A stretch of 64,000 nt of DNA from Cheilinus undulatus. Lineage: Eukaryota; Chordata; Actinopteri; Labriformes; Labridae. The translations under genes were made by a program, and so were the position numbers. Position 1 is the first letter of the stretch, and every line of letters begins with the position of its first letter. Below the pieces are notes generated by a model. The model ran no database searches. It saw only the letters and a list, made by a program, of their open reading frames with translations, and had not been told where the DNA came from. Location of the stretch: NCBI RefSeq assembly GCF_018320785.1, contig NC_054867.1, forward strand, positions 55,005,776 to 55,069,775, given 5' to 3'. Positions 10,530-23,247 of this stretch are shown piece by piece.

Positions 10530-13500
10530 ATGGTGAGACTTTTATATCCTATCAAGCTGAACAGGCAGAGACACGTAAGCTTTTATATGGACTGAGAGAG
10601 GATTCTAGCTGAAGCAATAGTGGAATATTTAACATTATGTTTATTTTCCTTAAATATGCAGCCAGTCAGTTTATTTTTGTCCAACTGTTAGACTCAGGAA
10701 GATATTTGGGGTATATTGTGTTTTGCATCTCTTTCTCAGGTTTAAAATACCAACTTATACACAAAAAAAAAAACATTAATGAAAATTAAATGAGTCTGAA
10801 AAGCAAGTTTATGATACCATCAATTCTATGTTAAAGCATTTAGATAATCCAAAGAGTTAAATTCTTCTTATTAAATCTGGTTATTGTATGCTGAACAACT
10901 TCACCTGAGTTGACTGTTAATTTTGCTTTTCTGTGGTTGTCTCAGCTTCTTATAATTATTATTGAAGCATCTATTGAAACCCACAGAGATGTAGGGCTTT
11001 AATAGAGGCAGCGTGATAATGGTAGAATCCCTCTGGTTGAATGAGTTAATGATGATTTTGTGATATTGAGCCAGCATGCAGGTTTATCATCCATCATGCA
11101 AAGACCAGGACATTAAAATAAAAATAAAGTAAGGGAATTTTAGCCAAAAAAGTTGGTATTTAGATGTAACATGTTCTTGTTTTTGTTTTTGTTCATGTTG
11201 AGATGAAAAAAACCTGTTATGTCCTCCTAAACCACAAAACCCCATTCATGTATAACTCTCTGTGTTGACTCAGGCCCTCTGGTGGCTGAGCTGCAGTACT
11301 GCAGCGTTTCTCCTTCTGGCTCACATTGACCTGGTTTTCACCCAGTGCTGCAGCAGTGGGACTCCAGGGGTTCCTGGGATACCTGGCACACATGGTCCCA
11401 ATGGATTAGACGGCCAAAAGGGAGAGAGGGGAGACCCCGGTGAGCTCATGTCATGTTTTATTATTGTTTTATTTCAGTTTTTCTTAAATTTAAACTTGTA
11501 CAGGTTCTTCCCAGCACCAAGCGGCAGCTGGTAACTCTATTAAGGGGGGGAGCAGTTTTTTTTTTTTTTTTTTTTAATTTGTTTATTTATAACAAGAGAC
11601 AATGCACAGTAATGAACATAAACATGTTAATGTGCCAGATTGTAGCCATAGGCTAATTTCCATCTGTAGTCCCCAGCAGGTTGACGGTATGTACAACAAA
11701 AAGTACATTAAAAATCTACATAAAAATCAGACAACACCAAAACCAGACAGTTTGGACAGTACAATAAAATACAAAGACCCAAATATAACTATACCTAGCT
11801 TAGGACAGACCAGAAATAAAGTGACCATTGCAGTTAAAGTGCATAAGGCAGATAATAAAGTGCTTCAGTGCTAAAGTACAAGTGTGCTGGTATATTGCAC
11901 ATGATCATGAGTGTGCTTAAAAAGGCACTTGCACATCACCCTTGGCCTCGTTAGTTAAAGTGCCAACATTACTGCACATAGTCCTATTGCACATAGTTAG
12001 CATTAACAGATGTCTTTATGCATATATTATTGCACCCAAAAAGAAAAAACAAAAAGAAAAACATACAGAAGTGTATCTATGTATGTAATATTGCACAAAA
12101 TATGCATACATAGCTGTATGTAAGTATGTATGTATAGAGATACTGAAATGGTTAAACATGGTCGCAATTCTTGTTTGTCCTGAGCCACGCTTTCAGATTA
12201 CCCTTGAAACTTGCAAAGCTGGAGCCCTGGAGGGTTAATTTTGGCAGCTAGTTTTAATTTCAATTTTAGTCTTTAAATGAAATGCATTTAAGTTGTAGTC
12301 ACATTTTAGTCATTTCTATCCTTTTTTGTTTTAGTCTAGTTTTAGTCCATAAGAAGTCCTCACAGTTTAGTCTTTACTTTTAGTCCAAGCACTTATTTTC
12401 TTGCCTAAATCTGGTGCCAAATCATGGTAGTGTGTTCTCTGTCAAACCTGGGGTCCCTGCTTTCTACTGCTGAGAGGCAGAATAGATACAGATGCATTGT
12501 TTTTGACAGATGTAGATCTATTTTTGTTGTCTTAGTCTAGTTTTTGTCATGGAAAAAAGGCTGTTAACGAATATTTTTAGTCGTAGTTTTAGTCAACAAT
12601 ATTAACACTGGTAGGTGATTTCTACAAAGAGAAGCACTACCAAAAAGGTGATGTTTGTATCTGTTAATGACCATGCTGAGCATTCAAAGTACAAAATAAA
12701 GAAACTCTTTATTTTTAAGATACTTCTGTGTCCAAAAAATTGTGAAATATTTAGGCAAGAATAAAAAGGTTTAATAACCCTTGGAGAAAAAGGCAGCAAA
12801 CTAGAATTAAAAAAGTCTCCATTTAAAGCCTGCATGAGTGTATGATCCATATACACAACAAGAATGGTCCTGCTCTGGAGACGCCTCCGAGCGCCCCGCA
12901 GTGACATCACAATCCCTCTGGAAGGTCTAGTTTTATCCCTGCCTCTGCTCGGACTGACTGCATCCTACTCTTTAACATTACAATAATTATGCACAGCCTG
13001 AGTTCTCACAGTGACGACAGTGTTTGAAATATTTAACCCATGATAGAGACCATCTTTCTTAACAACTATTAATTTATTAACTGGCGCTAGTAAAGCTAAC
13101 AGTTCTTACTGCCCAACTAAAAAATGATTGTTCATTTTCTGCTATCCTAAAGACCCATAAATAAGGCCATCTTAATGAGATCCCGTCATTGAAATAAACT
13201 TTATTTATCATTAGCTCATCTACGTTCACACAAACATCCTGTGACCTGTACTGAATGTTTCTCTGTGTGAGCAGGAGAGGCAAGTCAGCTGCTTAGGGGC
13301 CTGAAAGGGGCACAAGGTCAGAGGGGCCCTCCTGGAAGGCCTGGACTAAAGGGAGACGCGGGTATGATGGGACCTCCTGGTAATCCGGGCCGACCTGGGG
13401 AGAAGGGACGACCCTTCAATCCTTCTAACGAGCAGAAAATGTTTTTTTCCTGCAAACTGGATGCATCAGATCCACCACAGCTCAACGCAGCCATCAACTT

Positions 13501-16500
13501 CAACGGGTCAGTGGTCCGAGTTTTTCTTCTCAGATTCAGCTGCTGATGACTTCTAAAACTCCCCATACTGTAAACCAGGGGTGTCAAACTCAAACACAGC
13601 AGGGGCCAGATTCTGAACTTGGGTCGAACCTGAGGGCCTACCAGGGTCAGTATTTAACCATAAACTCAACCTTATTTTCACCAGAAATTAATTATGGGGG
13701 TAAAAAACTTGGCACTGATGATAAATGATTTTGTGATTAAAAGGTGAACATGATAAGTTAAAAATTCAAAACCTGTGATAAAAAAATCAACTTATAAGTT
13801 TAAAATGTAAAATCATGACATTTAAAGTCAGAATAATGTTTTTAAAAGGCAAAAATATGAGATAGAATAATGAAATCATGAATTTAAAAAGTCAAAAACA
13901 GAGATGAAATTCAAAATCATGGTTTTTAACAGTCAAACATGAGGTAAACATCGAAATCATGGGTTCAAATGTCAAAATATGAAATAAAATTAATAATCAT
14001 GAGTATTTAAGGTTAAAAAATGAGATAAAAGTGAAAGTAGTTTAAAAAGGTCAAAACGTGAGATAAAAGTCAAAATCATGATTTTAAAAGGTCTAAGAAG
14101 ATTAGATATAAGTCAAAGTTAGGAGTTGGAAAAGGTCAAAACATGAAATAAAAGTCAAAATCATGACTTTTAAAGGTCAAAATAGGATTTAAAATTTAAA
14201 ATTATGAATCCAACAGGTAAAAATCTGAGGTAAAAGTCAAAGTTATGAGATGTAAAGTTTAAGATATGAAATAAAAAGTCAAAACAATAACTTTTGATCA
14301 TAACTGTGAGATGCAAAATTGAAAATATAGAGAAAACATGAATTTCTTTCCCATATTTTGTGATTAAAAGGTGAACATGATAAGTTAAAAATTCAAAACC
14401 TGAGATAAAAAGTCAAACTAATAAGTTTAAAAGGTAAAAACATGACATTTAAAGTCAAAACAATGTTTTTAAAAGGCAAAATATGAGATAGAACACTGAA
14501 ACCATTCAATTTAAAAGTCAAAAACTGAGATGAAATTCAAAATCATGATGTTTTTTAAAGTCAAAATATGAGGTAAACATCGAAATCATGAGTTTCAAAT
14601 GTCAGAATATGAAATAAAATTAATCATGAGTATTTAAGGTTAAAAAATGAGATAAAAGTGAAAGTTAGGAGTTGAAAAAGGTCAAAATGTTAGATAAAAG
14701 TCAAAAACTGAGATAAAATTCAAAATTATGACTTTTAACAGTCAAAATATAAGGTAAACATCGAAATCATGAGATTCAAATGTCAGAATATGAAATAAAA
14801 TTAATAATCATGAGTTTTTAAGGTTAAAAAATGACATAAAAGTGAAGGTAAAGCCTGATTTATGCTTCTGCGTTGTGTCGACACCGTACCTACAATTTCG
14901 ACTCGACGCTGTCGTTGACACTTCAAATTTCTGCGTCAAGGGAACGCGTCGCTCTGCAATTCACTGCCAGGCCGCTGGGGGGTGTGGCTGTGTGTGTATT
15001 TGGTTTTAGAGGTGTCACATCCAAATCCTTGTTTATCTTCTGGACATGGCGACCGAGGTGAAGCGGGTGTGTTTGGAGTTGGAGCTCATCGAAACTGACA
15101 AAAAAATTCTCTTGTTGCAAATGTTGAAGCGCAGGCAACAGAGAGGACGTTTGTGGAGGTGGTCTGTACGACCACTAAACGAGTCAAGGCTGAGAACGGG
15201 TGAATTTACCACACTGGTTCACTGGTTCGAACCCGGGCCGCCCGCGTACATGGGGAGCACCTTTAACCACTAGGCCACCTGCTCCCCGAGAAATTACCTT
15301 TTGATGTGATTTTTTGGAGGTGCACGTCAGGCTACAGCATTAGGGTCCGCTTCGACGCAAAGGGCTATGCATACCTACACCGTGAGTGCGACGGAGAAGC
15401 ATGAATCAGGCTTAGGGAGTTTGAAAAAGGTCAAAATGAGAAATAAAAGTCAAAATCATGATTTTTAACAGTCAGAATATGAGGTAAACATCGAAATTAT
15501 CTATTTCTAGTTCTAATTGTCTTAATATGAAATAAAATTGATAATCATGTGTTTTAAGGTTAAAAAATGACAAAAGTGAAAAATAGGAGTTGAAAATGGT
15601 CAAAACGTGAAATAAAAGTTAAAATCATGACTTTAAAAGGTCAAAATAGGATTTAAATTTTTTAATTATGAATCCAAAAGAGAAAAATGAGAGAAAATGT
15701 CAAAACCATAACTTTTGGTCATAACTGTCAGATGCAAAATTGAAATATAGAGAAAGATTAATTTCTTTCCCACATTGCTGACTTTTTATCAAATTATTTT
15801 TACTGTTTACTCTCTCATTTTTGTGACTCAACAAGGATGTTATAAATCATCAAGGTTAAGTTTACATTTTTATACTGGAGGAAATCTGCAGACCTCAGAC
15901 TGGTAGACCAGTTCTGATAAAAATATCATATGATCTGGTGGACCACTGGACCACAGGCCAGATATGGCCCCCCAAGCCTTGAGTTTGACACCTCTGCTGT
16001 AAAATAAAGCTGGACTAAACTAGAAAGACATGGTGTTTAAATCAAACTCAATGCTGGTGGGATGGATTAGATCAGTGTAAATATAATAACTATAACAACG
16101 TGTTGTTCTGAAGGTTATAATCTAACATGTTTTATGTTTTTACTCCCCACAGGAAGATCCTGGAAGATCTGGAGCCACAGTATCAGGGAGAATCTCTGAC
16201 CAATGGGACATACACCAGCACCGTCGGAGGCGTTTACTTCTTCAGTTACCACGTCTCAGCCAAGAGCAGAGTGAGTATGAAGAGTTCAACAACCAGACGC
16301 TGAATTTAGAACACATCTCTTACTGATGCTGACAGATCTTTGTATGTTTATAAAGGAGAATGAATCTTTTTCTTCCTGTGTCTGCGTCATCCCGTCCAGG
16401 CGTGCCTGAAGCTGATGAAGGGCAGCGAGGTTCACACCACGCTGTGCGACACCGTCGACGGGTACGTGGTCTCCTCCGGCTCGGCAGTGCTGCAGCTGGA

Positions 16501-16597
16501 GGTCGGAGACACGGTGTCATTGGAGCCCACCAGGTACAACCACATTGCCACGAGCACCAGCCACACCTTCACCGGTTTCCTCATCTTCCCCATGTGA
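10530..16597 (+). CDS. c1qa: Complement C1q subcomponent, A-chain-like
   Basis: Coding exons are 10530-10532 (only the ATG, followed by donor GTGAGACT), 11274-11439, 13275-13506, 16153-16270 and 16400-16597 (stop at 16595). Phases agree and give 238 residues (human C1QA has 245). The start codon is the sole coding triplet of its exon, which restores a signal peptide (ALWWLSC...AAFLLLAHIDL) otherwise lacking a methionine. Cys26-Cys27 follow cleavage. Gly-X-Y repeats run from about 30 to 105 with a break at EASQLLRGL. The C1q domain has YFFSYHVSAKS, ACLKLMKGSE, TLCDTVDG, AVLQLEVGD and the end FTGFLIFPM. LCDT and GFLIFP resemble human C1QA best. The N-terminal half of the domain is divergent, so the A versus B call is moderate. 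It is a secreted partner of the C and B chains in classical complement. Confidence 0.85.
11555..12240 (-). mobile_element. Retroposon 3' end in reverse orientation (poly-T at 11559-11576)
   Basis: A poly-T run is followed by AATTTGTTTATTTATAACAAG and then CATCTGTAGTCCCCAGCAGG, which reads on the minus strand as a typical fish non-LTR retrotransposon tail ending in poly(A). No reverse transcriptase is present. The LINE family is not assigned. It lies in the second intron of c1qa. Confidence 0.5.
12240..12605 (+). repeat. Interspersed repeat, TTTTAGTC-rich (copy 1)
   Basis: The same sequence family appears in reverse complement at 27300-27790. Both share short words such as TTTTAGTCTAGTTTTAGTC, a central block (GGGGTCCCTGCTTTCTAC...) and the same order of landmarks. 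It is probably a non-autonomous DNA transposon; class unknown. Confidence 0.6.
14852..15412 (+). mobile_element. PIF-Harbinger element with transposase N-terminus, nested in the hAT element
   Basis: Termini are AGCCTGATTTATGCTTCTGC at the left and GAAGCATGAATCAGGCT at the right, as in vertebrate PIF-Harbinger elements. Flanking triplets are TAA and TAG, near the TWA duplication expected. From 15046 a frame begins MATEVKRVCLELE and continues to WRWSVRPLNESR, the typical start of a Harbinger transposase. It is soon cut by a SINE fragment and the rest of the transposase is absent. Confidence 0.75.
15215..15287 (-). mobile_element. tRNA-derived SINE head fragment inside the Harbinger element
   Basis: On the minus strand it reads GGGGAGCAGGTGGCCTAGTG through GGGTTCGAACC (B-box-like), the same head as the complete SINE at 61027-61208. 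The body and A-tail are missing. Confidence 0.75.
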
Positions 16598-16810
16598 TCC
16601 ATGAAGTATCTCCTGACCACCATTACAGACTTTCTGACAGCATCGCAACACAAACATGGGAGCAACAGGGGCACCATTTTCAAGTATCAGTGTTTCTGTA
16701 TATGAATAACGTCAAATATTCAGCAGATTTTTCTATTTCTGAAGAAAGAAAAAATTCAGCAGCTTTACTGTTTTTCATCACTTTAACTTTTTAAACAGAG
16801 TCACTCTTCC

Positions 16811-16816
16811 ATTAAA
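16811..16816 (+). terminator. c1qa: Possible c1qa polyadenylation signal (ATTAAA)
   Basis: The ATTAAA variant lies 214 bases after the c1qa stop codon and just before the next repeat begins. Confidence 0.4.
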
Positions 16817-16872
16817 CTTTTACCTGAGTTCTGTTTCCTGACTCCTGAGATTTATTCAAACGTCCTGAAGAT

Positions 16873-16972
16873 CATTGGTCCTCAACCTTTCAGCCCACGA
16901 CCCCCAAAATAAAGGTGCCAGAGACCGGGACCTGTAATGGAGTATTAGGGCCACACAGAGAGAAAATAAAGG

Positions 16973-17040
<68 letters not shown>

Positions 17041-18794
17041 GAGAATAAAGTCATAATATTACGAGAATAAAGTAGTAATATTACGAGAAAAAAACTCCTA
17101 ATATTATGAGAAAAAATTCATAATATGATAAGAATAAAGTCATAATATGATGAGAATAAAGTCATAATATTATGAGAAATAAAGTCGTAATATTACAAGA
17201 AAAAAGTCGTAACATTACGAGAAAAAAGTTGTAATATTACAAGAAAAAAAGTCGCAATATTATGAGAATAAAGTCATAATATTACAAGAAATAAGTCCTA
17301 ACATTACAAGAAAAAAAGTTGTTATATTACGAGAAAAAAACTCATAAAATTACGAGAAAAAAGTGGTCATACTTTGAGAAAAAAAGTCGTAATATTACAA
17401 GAACAAAGTCGCAATATTATGTGAATAGTCGTAATATTGCGAGAAAAAAGTTGTAATATTATGAGGAAAAAAAATAACAACATTACAAGAATAAAGTTGT
17501 AATATTATGAGAAAAAAGCCATAATATTACGAGAAAAAAAGTCAAAATATTACAAGGATAAAGTTGTAATATTACTGGGAAAAAAGTCAAAATATTACGA
17601 GAATAAAGTCGCAATATTACAAGAAAAAAAGTCACAATATTACAAGAATAAAGTCGTAATATTACGAGAAAAAAAAATCATAAAATTATGAGAAAAAAGT
17701 CGGAATATGACAAGAATAAAGTTGCAATATTACAAGAATAAGGTCGTAATATTACAAGAAAAAAGTCGTAATATCACGAGAAAAAAAGTCACAATATTAC
17801 GAGAATAAAGTCACAATATTACAAGAAAAAAGCCATAATATTACGAGAAAAAAAGTAAAAAAAAAGGTAGCAGAGACCAGGGACCTGAAGTTGGTTGAAC
17901 ACAGCCATGAACACTGTAGCATAGTCATGTGGAGACAAGGCCGCCCATAAAGAGGGATAAAGGGAAAGGTTTCTGGGACCCAGCCAAACTGGGGGTCCAT
18001 GGAGGTCAGGAAAATCCTGGTCCATTGTGAAGTTAAACTGTAAAAACCATATTTCATATTTGACCTAAATAATGACCACTCTTATCAAGAAAAATCAAAT
18101 ATCTCTATCTATTCATGTGTAGTAAATAGCCTTCTTAAAATGAAAAGAACTTTTGTTAAAAAACATATTTAAAATGGGTGAAAAATTAATTAAATTAGAT
18201 AATAATGGCAAGAAATGGTAAAAAGGTGTTGAAATTGTATCTTTAAAGAACATAAATGGGATAAAAGTGTCATAAAATAACCAAAAATTGATTAAATTGG
18301 CAAAAAAAGGGCACAAAAAGTGGTAAAAGGGGATTAAAAAAGGGCTGAAATGGCTTTTCAGTGCAAAAAAGTGGGGGAAATTAGGTGGATTGGGATGAGA
18401 AATTGAATTAAACTGGCAAAATTGGAATGACTGTGGTAAACTGGGCAAAAAGGCATATAAAATGTGGTTAATAGTGGCAATAATGAAGCAACAATAGGCA
18501 GAAAATGGCAAGAATTGGTTTAGAAGTGACAAAAACAGGCAGGAAAAAAAGTGGTGGAAAGTGTATGAAATTGACACAAGTGGTTTTTAAGTGGCAAAAA
18601 TGTGCTAAAATTGGCAAAATGTGTGTTATAAAGTGATGAAAAGAGATTAAAATTTGATAAAAATGGTGTAAAGTAGCAACAGTGTAATTTAAAAAAAATC
18701 AAAAACAAAAAATTTCTAAAGGCAACTGGTGACCCCATCTTAGTGTCCCGCAACCCCAAATGGGGTCGACCCCAAGGTTGAGAACAACTGCGTT
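16873..18794 (+). mobile_element. hAT-type composite element (family A) with tandem interior
   Basis: The left end reads GGTCCTCAACCTTTCAGCCC with CACGACCCCC; the right end is GGTCGACCCCAAGGTTGAGA, an imperfect inverted repeat of the CAGTGGTTCTCAACC hAT type. The interior holds a TA run (about 16988-17033), a 20-bp minisatellite, and degenerate GGCAAAAATGG words. A second copy lies at 28399-29746. Confidence 0.65.
17035..17862 (+). repeat. 20-bp minisatellite (AATATTACGAGAATAAAGTC)
   Basis: Roughly 40 degenerate copies, inside the hAT composite. A reverse-complement array of the same unit occurs at 48735-48890. Confidence 0.85.
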
Positions 18795-19805
18795 CAGATC
18801 AAGGAAAACAGCCACATTTGGACAAGTTATTACGTTATCTCAACATGTGATCCGTGTGTGTAAGGGTCACTGATGACCAACAACGAGTATCACAATGATC
18901 ATCATGAAATATGAGTGTGGGAGAGCATGGACAGAAAATGGCTGAAGAAACTTGTTGAAATGAAAAGAAGCTCCAGTTTGAACACAAGACAGCACACCTC
19001 AATGAATGAGCTTACTGAGGAGACACACCACCAGCAGACTTCCTCTGCACTCTTACACACATTCCTCTGTTGAACACACAGACGATAAAAATACACGGAT
19101 TAAAAGGAAATAAAATTTTTCATTTACATTTGGCACTAAAGAGCCAGAGGTGACTGGAGAGCCATGGGCTGACCATCTCTGCTCTATACATTAATCAGAA
19201 AGTAACATAACGCTGTGGTGCATTCCTTCATTAATTGTATGACGTGTTTTTACTGTGATTATTGTTAGAGCGGCTGAGGAACATTTTAGGGTGAGACGTA
19301 AATAAAGCAAAAGTTTTAGAAGTAATGAAGACGCTGTGGAATTCTAAGGCAAAGACATTTATAACTTAATGAAGAAGTATAGCTCTGTATTGGTTGCACC
19401 CCTGACTCACCTTGTTAGTTTATCAATTAGAGAAAATAAATGTCCAAATAAGTAGAAGTCATCAAAGCAGTCCTAAAAGCAGGTGACTGTGATTTTAGTG
19501 CCACATACGGGTCCAGGCATGAGAGAATGTGGCGTTCTCATCCTGGGACACTGGTCAGCTGATAAATGAGCCAACAGAATCCACCGGTTGGTTGGAAGTG
19601 AGGGCAGCAGCTTCACTGGTGGTTGGGACTCAGTGAAAGGGACAGTTTTTGACTGCCAGTTCACTTCATGGCCTTTGAATTTCCTCGTCCATGACCTTCA
19701 GCTGAATGGTTTTCAGGAGTCCTTGCATGGTTACCTGCCCCACCACGCCCACATGCTTGACTCCGCCTCCTGTGTGTCCAATAATGATGACAAGAATCAT
19801 TAGAA
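18795..19805. other. Intergenic, no gene supported
   Basis: Short open frames on the minus strand at 19473-19854 overlap one another but show no recognisable domain and no coherent splice sites. Confidence 0.4.
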
Positions 19806-19854
19806 TTTCATGACTGTTTATAACATTTATCATCTTTTTTAGCATCATTACCAT

Positions 19855-20715
19855 GAGTAATACTGTGCATTTTTAAATTTTAGCATGTATAGCATTTTTT
19901 AATTTTAGCATGTATAACATTTTTTTAATTTAAGCATGTATAACATTTTTTAATTTTATCATGTATATTATTTTTAATTTTAGCATGTATAACATTTTTG
20001 AATTTAAGCATGTATATTATTTTTAATTTTAGCAAGTATAACATTTTTTAATTTTAGCATGTATAATATTTTTTAATTTTTAACATGTATAACATGTTTT
20101 AATTTTAGCACGTATAACATTTTTTAATTTTAGCATGTATAACTTTTTTTATTTTAGCATGTATAACATTTTTTAATTTTGACATGTATAACATTTTTTT
20201 ATTTTAGCAAGTATAACATTTTTTAATTTTAGCATGTATAATATTTTTTAATTTTAGCATGTATAACATTTTTTTATTTTAGCATGTATAACATTTTTAT
20301 TTTTAACATGTATAACAAATTTTTTATTTTAGCAAGTATAACATTTTTTAATTTTAGCAAATATAATATTTTTTTATTTTAGCAAGTAGAACATTTTCTA
20401 ATTTTAGCAAGTATAATATTTTTTAATTTTAGCAAGTATAACATTTTTTAATTTTAGCATGTATAATACTTTTTAATTTTAGCAAGTATAACATTTTTTA
20501 ATTTTAGCATGTATACAATTTTTAATTTTAGCAAGTATAACATTTTTTAATTTTAGCATGTATACAATTTTTAATTTTAGCAAGTATAACATTTTTTAAT
20601 TTTAGCATGTATAATATTTTTTAATTTTAGCATGTATAATATTTTTCAATTTTAGCATGTATAATATTTTTTAATTTTAGCATGTATAATATTTTTTAAT
20701 TTTAGCATGTATAAC
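19855..20715 (+). repeat. About 22-bp AT-rich minisatellite
   Basis: Some 38 copies of a unit like TTTTAGCATGTATAACATTT, with GCATGTATAA and GCAAGTATAA variants. Confidence 0.9.
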
Positions 20716-20869
20716 ATCCATGGGTATAGCACAGGGGGTTAAAGGGTACTGACTACCCAGGGCCACAGTAGGGAGGGGTCTTTGGGAAGCATTTTGATTT
20801 ATATTTTCTTAGTAATGAGTGTCATTATTAAATCAACAGTGACTAAAGCAGTGATCCCCCATGCCCCTT

Positions 20870-21442
20870 TTGAGCTGCCTTGTGCAGTTAAATGCCACTT
20901 ATTTCCCATTTTACCACTCTTTGATGATTTATGCCCATTTAAGTCACTTCTCACTCATTTTATGCCACATTTTGCCACTTTGAGACCATTTTTGCCACCG
21001 TTAACTCATTTTTTGGTCACTTCCCACCCATTATCGCCACTTTCTGCCCTTTTTTGCCACTTTTCTCTCAGTGTTTGCACTTTTAGCCAATTTTTGACAC
21101 TTCTTTTTGTTACTTTTCACCCATTTTTGACACTTTTATCCTGCTTTTTGCCTTTTTTGCCACTTCTCGCCTATTAAAGCTGCCTTTTGGAATTAAATGC
21201 CATTTTTTGCCCCTTTTCCCACCTTTTTTCTGATTTTTGCCCAGTTTAGTCACTTTTCACTTATTTTGGCCATGTTTTTGCCACCTTTTTTCCCATTTTT
21301 GCCACTTTTTCTCTCAGTGTTTGCTGCTTTTAGCCCATCTTTGCTACATTTAACCTATCTTAATTGCCACTTTTCACCACTAGATTGAGGCTCTTGCAAA
21401 TACATTTTTCAACAGTTTGGCTCTTTGGTTGAGTAACACTAG
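20870..21442 (+). mobile_element. hAT-type element (family B), right part, with tandem interior
   Basis: Degenerate TTTTTGCCACTTTT/CCCATTT words are followed by the end sequence TTTGGCTCTTTGGTTGAGTA, which recurs at about 49873-49900 and, diverged, at 23940. The left end is unclear. Confidence 0.5.
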
Positions 21443-21889
21443 ACTTAACGAATCGGTAAACAGACTGAAATCCACATAAAATAAAGTAAAATACAATACT
21501 GCTCCTCCCTTAAAAATGTCCAAATGGTATAGTCCACCACTGCGAAATACTGCAAGTAAATTTAATTTAACCATAGTATAAATGTTGTTCACACATGGGG
21601 AAATTATGTTCCAAAAACATAATTTCTCAGTGCAAACGTGATAAACCGCATCTCGTTGCCATCACAATCTCAGACCACAAGATAGAGGATCAGCATCAAA
21701 GTGCCACTGAAGTTAAGGTTTTTGGCTCAGAATATGAGAAAAATATAACAGCCTTTTTACCATCTTTACCAAGAGTGTCTCTCCGTTAATTTGGTGCTAC
21801 AGTACTTACATTGACTCATTCAGCATAACATTTGCCAACCTTTGTTATCTTGGCTTTTACAGATAAGTTATTGAAGCTAAGCTCTAGAA

Positions 21890-22395
21890 GTTAAAGGGAT
21901 ACTTCAACATTTTGGCAAATTCGCCCATTGCCATAATTCCTAGTCTTAGTAATAGGTCTGTTTCCGTTAGTTGTCGGTGCAAGCTGTTTCTAGATCTGGG
22001 GTGACCATTAAACCAGCTGCACCGCGAACGCTATTTTAGCAGACGGAATTTTTTGCTTTCCCTCATCAAACTCATCAAACACACAATCCAACAACTCCAA
22101 AACGCTCTCGTGGACAAGTTGTGACCGGCACATTCACCACCCAGACTCTCAGGATACCTTGTGTTGGAGTCGCATGTACCCCATGAACACCATTTGACCA
22201 TTTTTATACTTAAAATCTCAAAAAAAAAAAAGAAAAAAACTCATAAAACAGGACAAAAACTGACTTTCTCCTATACATTTCAATGGACGTCCAGGCAGCA
22301 GATGTCCGAGAGTATTGGAATGGCTATACGCACTGTGATTGGCTCATCGCGTTTGAGGGCGGGACTTAGCCATAGGTCAGTTGAGATTTAGCATC
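21890..22395. repeat. Interspersed repeat starting GGGATACTTCAACATTTTGG
   Basis: The opening phrase GGGATACTTCAACATTTTGG with GCAAATTCGCCCATT is one I associate with a dispersed fish repeat, probably a DNA transposon. No coding region and no paired terminus are visible. Confidence 0.45.
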
Positions 22396-22690
22396 AATAT
22401 TAACCCGTTTTTGACAATTTTAACCCTTTTTTGCCCCCTTTTGCCTCATTAACCCAATTTCTGAAAGATTTTAACCACCGTTAAACCACTTTTCCTGCAT
22501 GATTTATCCCCTTTGTGCCACTCTTTTATCAATTTTTGCCACTTCTTAACCGCATTTCATTACTTTCTTGCACAATTTTTTTGTCATTTGTAACCAATTT
22601 TTATATCTTTTGAGCCTCTTTTACCTGTTTTTGCCACATTTTAACCTTTTTTCACCACTTTCTCTGGTCTTTTTTGCAGCACTTCTCCCA
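22395..22690 (+). repeat. Degenerate TTTTTGCC/ACCC tandem tract
   Basis: The same word family as the interiors of the hAT composites, without clear ends here. Confidence 0.5.
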
Positions 22691-22699
22691 ACCTAAACT

Positions 22700-23005
22700 C
22701 ATTTTTAACTAGAATGGCGGTCTGAGGCAGCAGACCCACGCCAAAGCAGTGCCACCGAGGAAGTCATGCTCCCATTGATTACTATGGTGTTCAAAATTCG
22801 ACGTCCAAGAAACACCGAACGGGTGCGCGGATCATCACTGAAATCTAATCGATTCTTCCCTGCCACTATCCCAACATTCCCTGAAAGTTTGGTGAAGATC
22901 CGACTTTCCGTTGTTGAGTTATCTTGTACTCAGACAAACAAAGAAAGATAGAAAGATACGGAACCCTTTACATAACCCCCTGCCGATTTCATCGGCGCGG
23001 GTAAA
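22700..23005 (+). repeat. Unassigned interspersed repeat
   Basis: The phrases TGAAAGTTTGGTGAAGATCC and CAGACAAACAAAGAAAGATA with ATTTCATCGGCG resemble a common fish dispersed-repeat tail. I cannot name the family. Confidence 0.35.
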
Positions 23006-23247
23006 TATGGACGAATTATGACAATTAATCTCTGTAAAAACAGATCAAATGGTAAGTCGTTCTAAAATTACTTCAATGTTAACTTTTTGTGGGTTGGATT
23101 TAACAGCTGCAAACATTTAAAGCCAAAAGATTCTCTTAAAATCTTCTTTTCCACCTTTTCTCAATTGAATGATCTTTCAGGGGCCGGACAGGAAGCTTTG
23201 GGGCGCCTGATGTGGCCCCTGGGCCGCCAGTTGATCACTGTTTTAGA

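Larger units (their letters stand above)
13576..15996 (+). mobile_element. hAT-type non-autonomous element in c1qa intron 3, with nested insertions
   Basis: Terminal inverted repeats are CAGGGGTGTCAAACTCAA at the left and TTGAGTTTGACACCTCTG at the right. Flanks CTGTAAAC (13568-13575) and CTGTAAAA (15997-16004) match at 7 of 8, the hAT duplication size. The interior is degenerate tandem sequence of GTCAAAATCATGA-type words rather than a transposase. A Harbinger-type element sits inside it. Confidence 0.8.

Noticed and set aside
11262-11273. c1qa start at the GTG at 11262
   Set aside because: It lies in the intron before the acceptor CTCAG; the ATG at 10530 with a good donor gives a proper eukaryotic start.
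15180-15290. tRNA gene at the GGTTCGAACC motif
   Set aside because: The B-box-like motif belongs to a SINE head; there is no full cloverleaf or anticodon arm. The same holds for 61027-61100.
18113-18759. Phe-rich minus-strand frames near 18113-18759 and similar ones at 20782-21388, 23349-23959 and 48963-49843
   Set aside because: They come from TTTTTGCC/ACTTTT word arrays inside hAT composites; composition bias explains the open frames.
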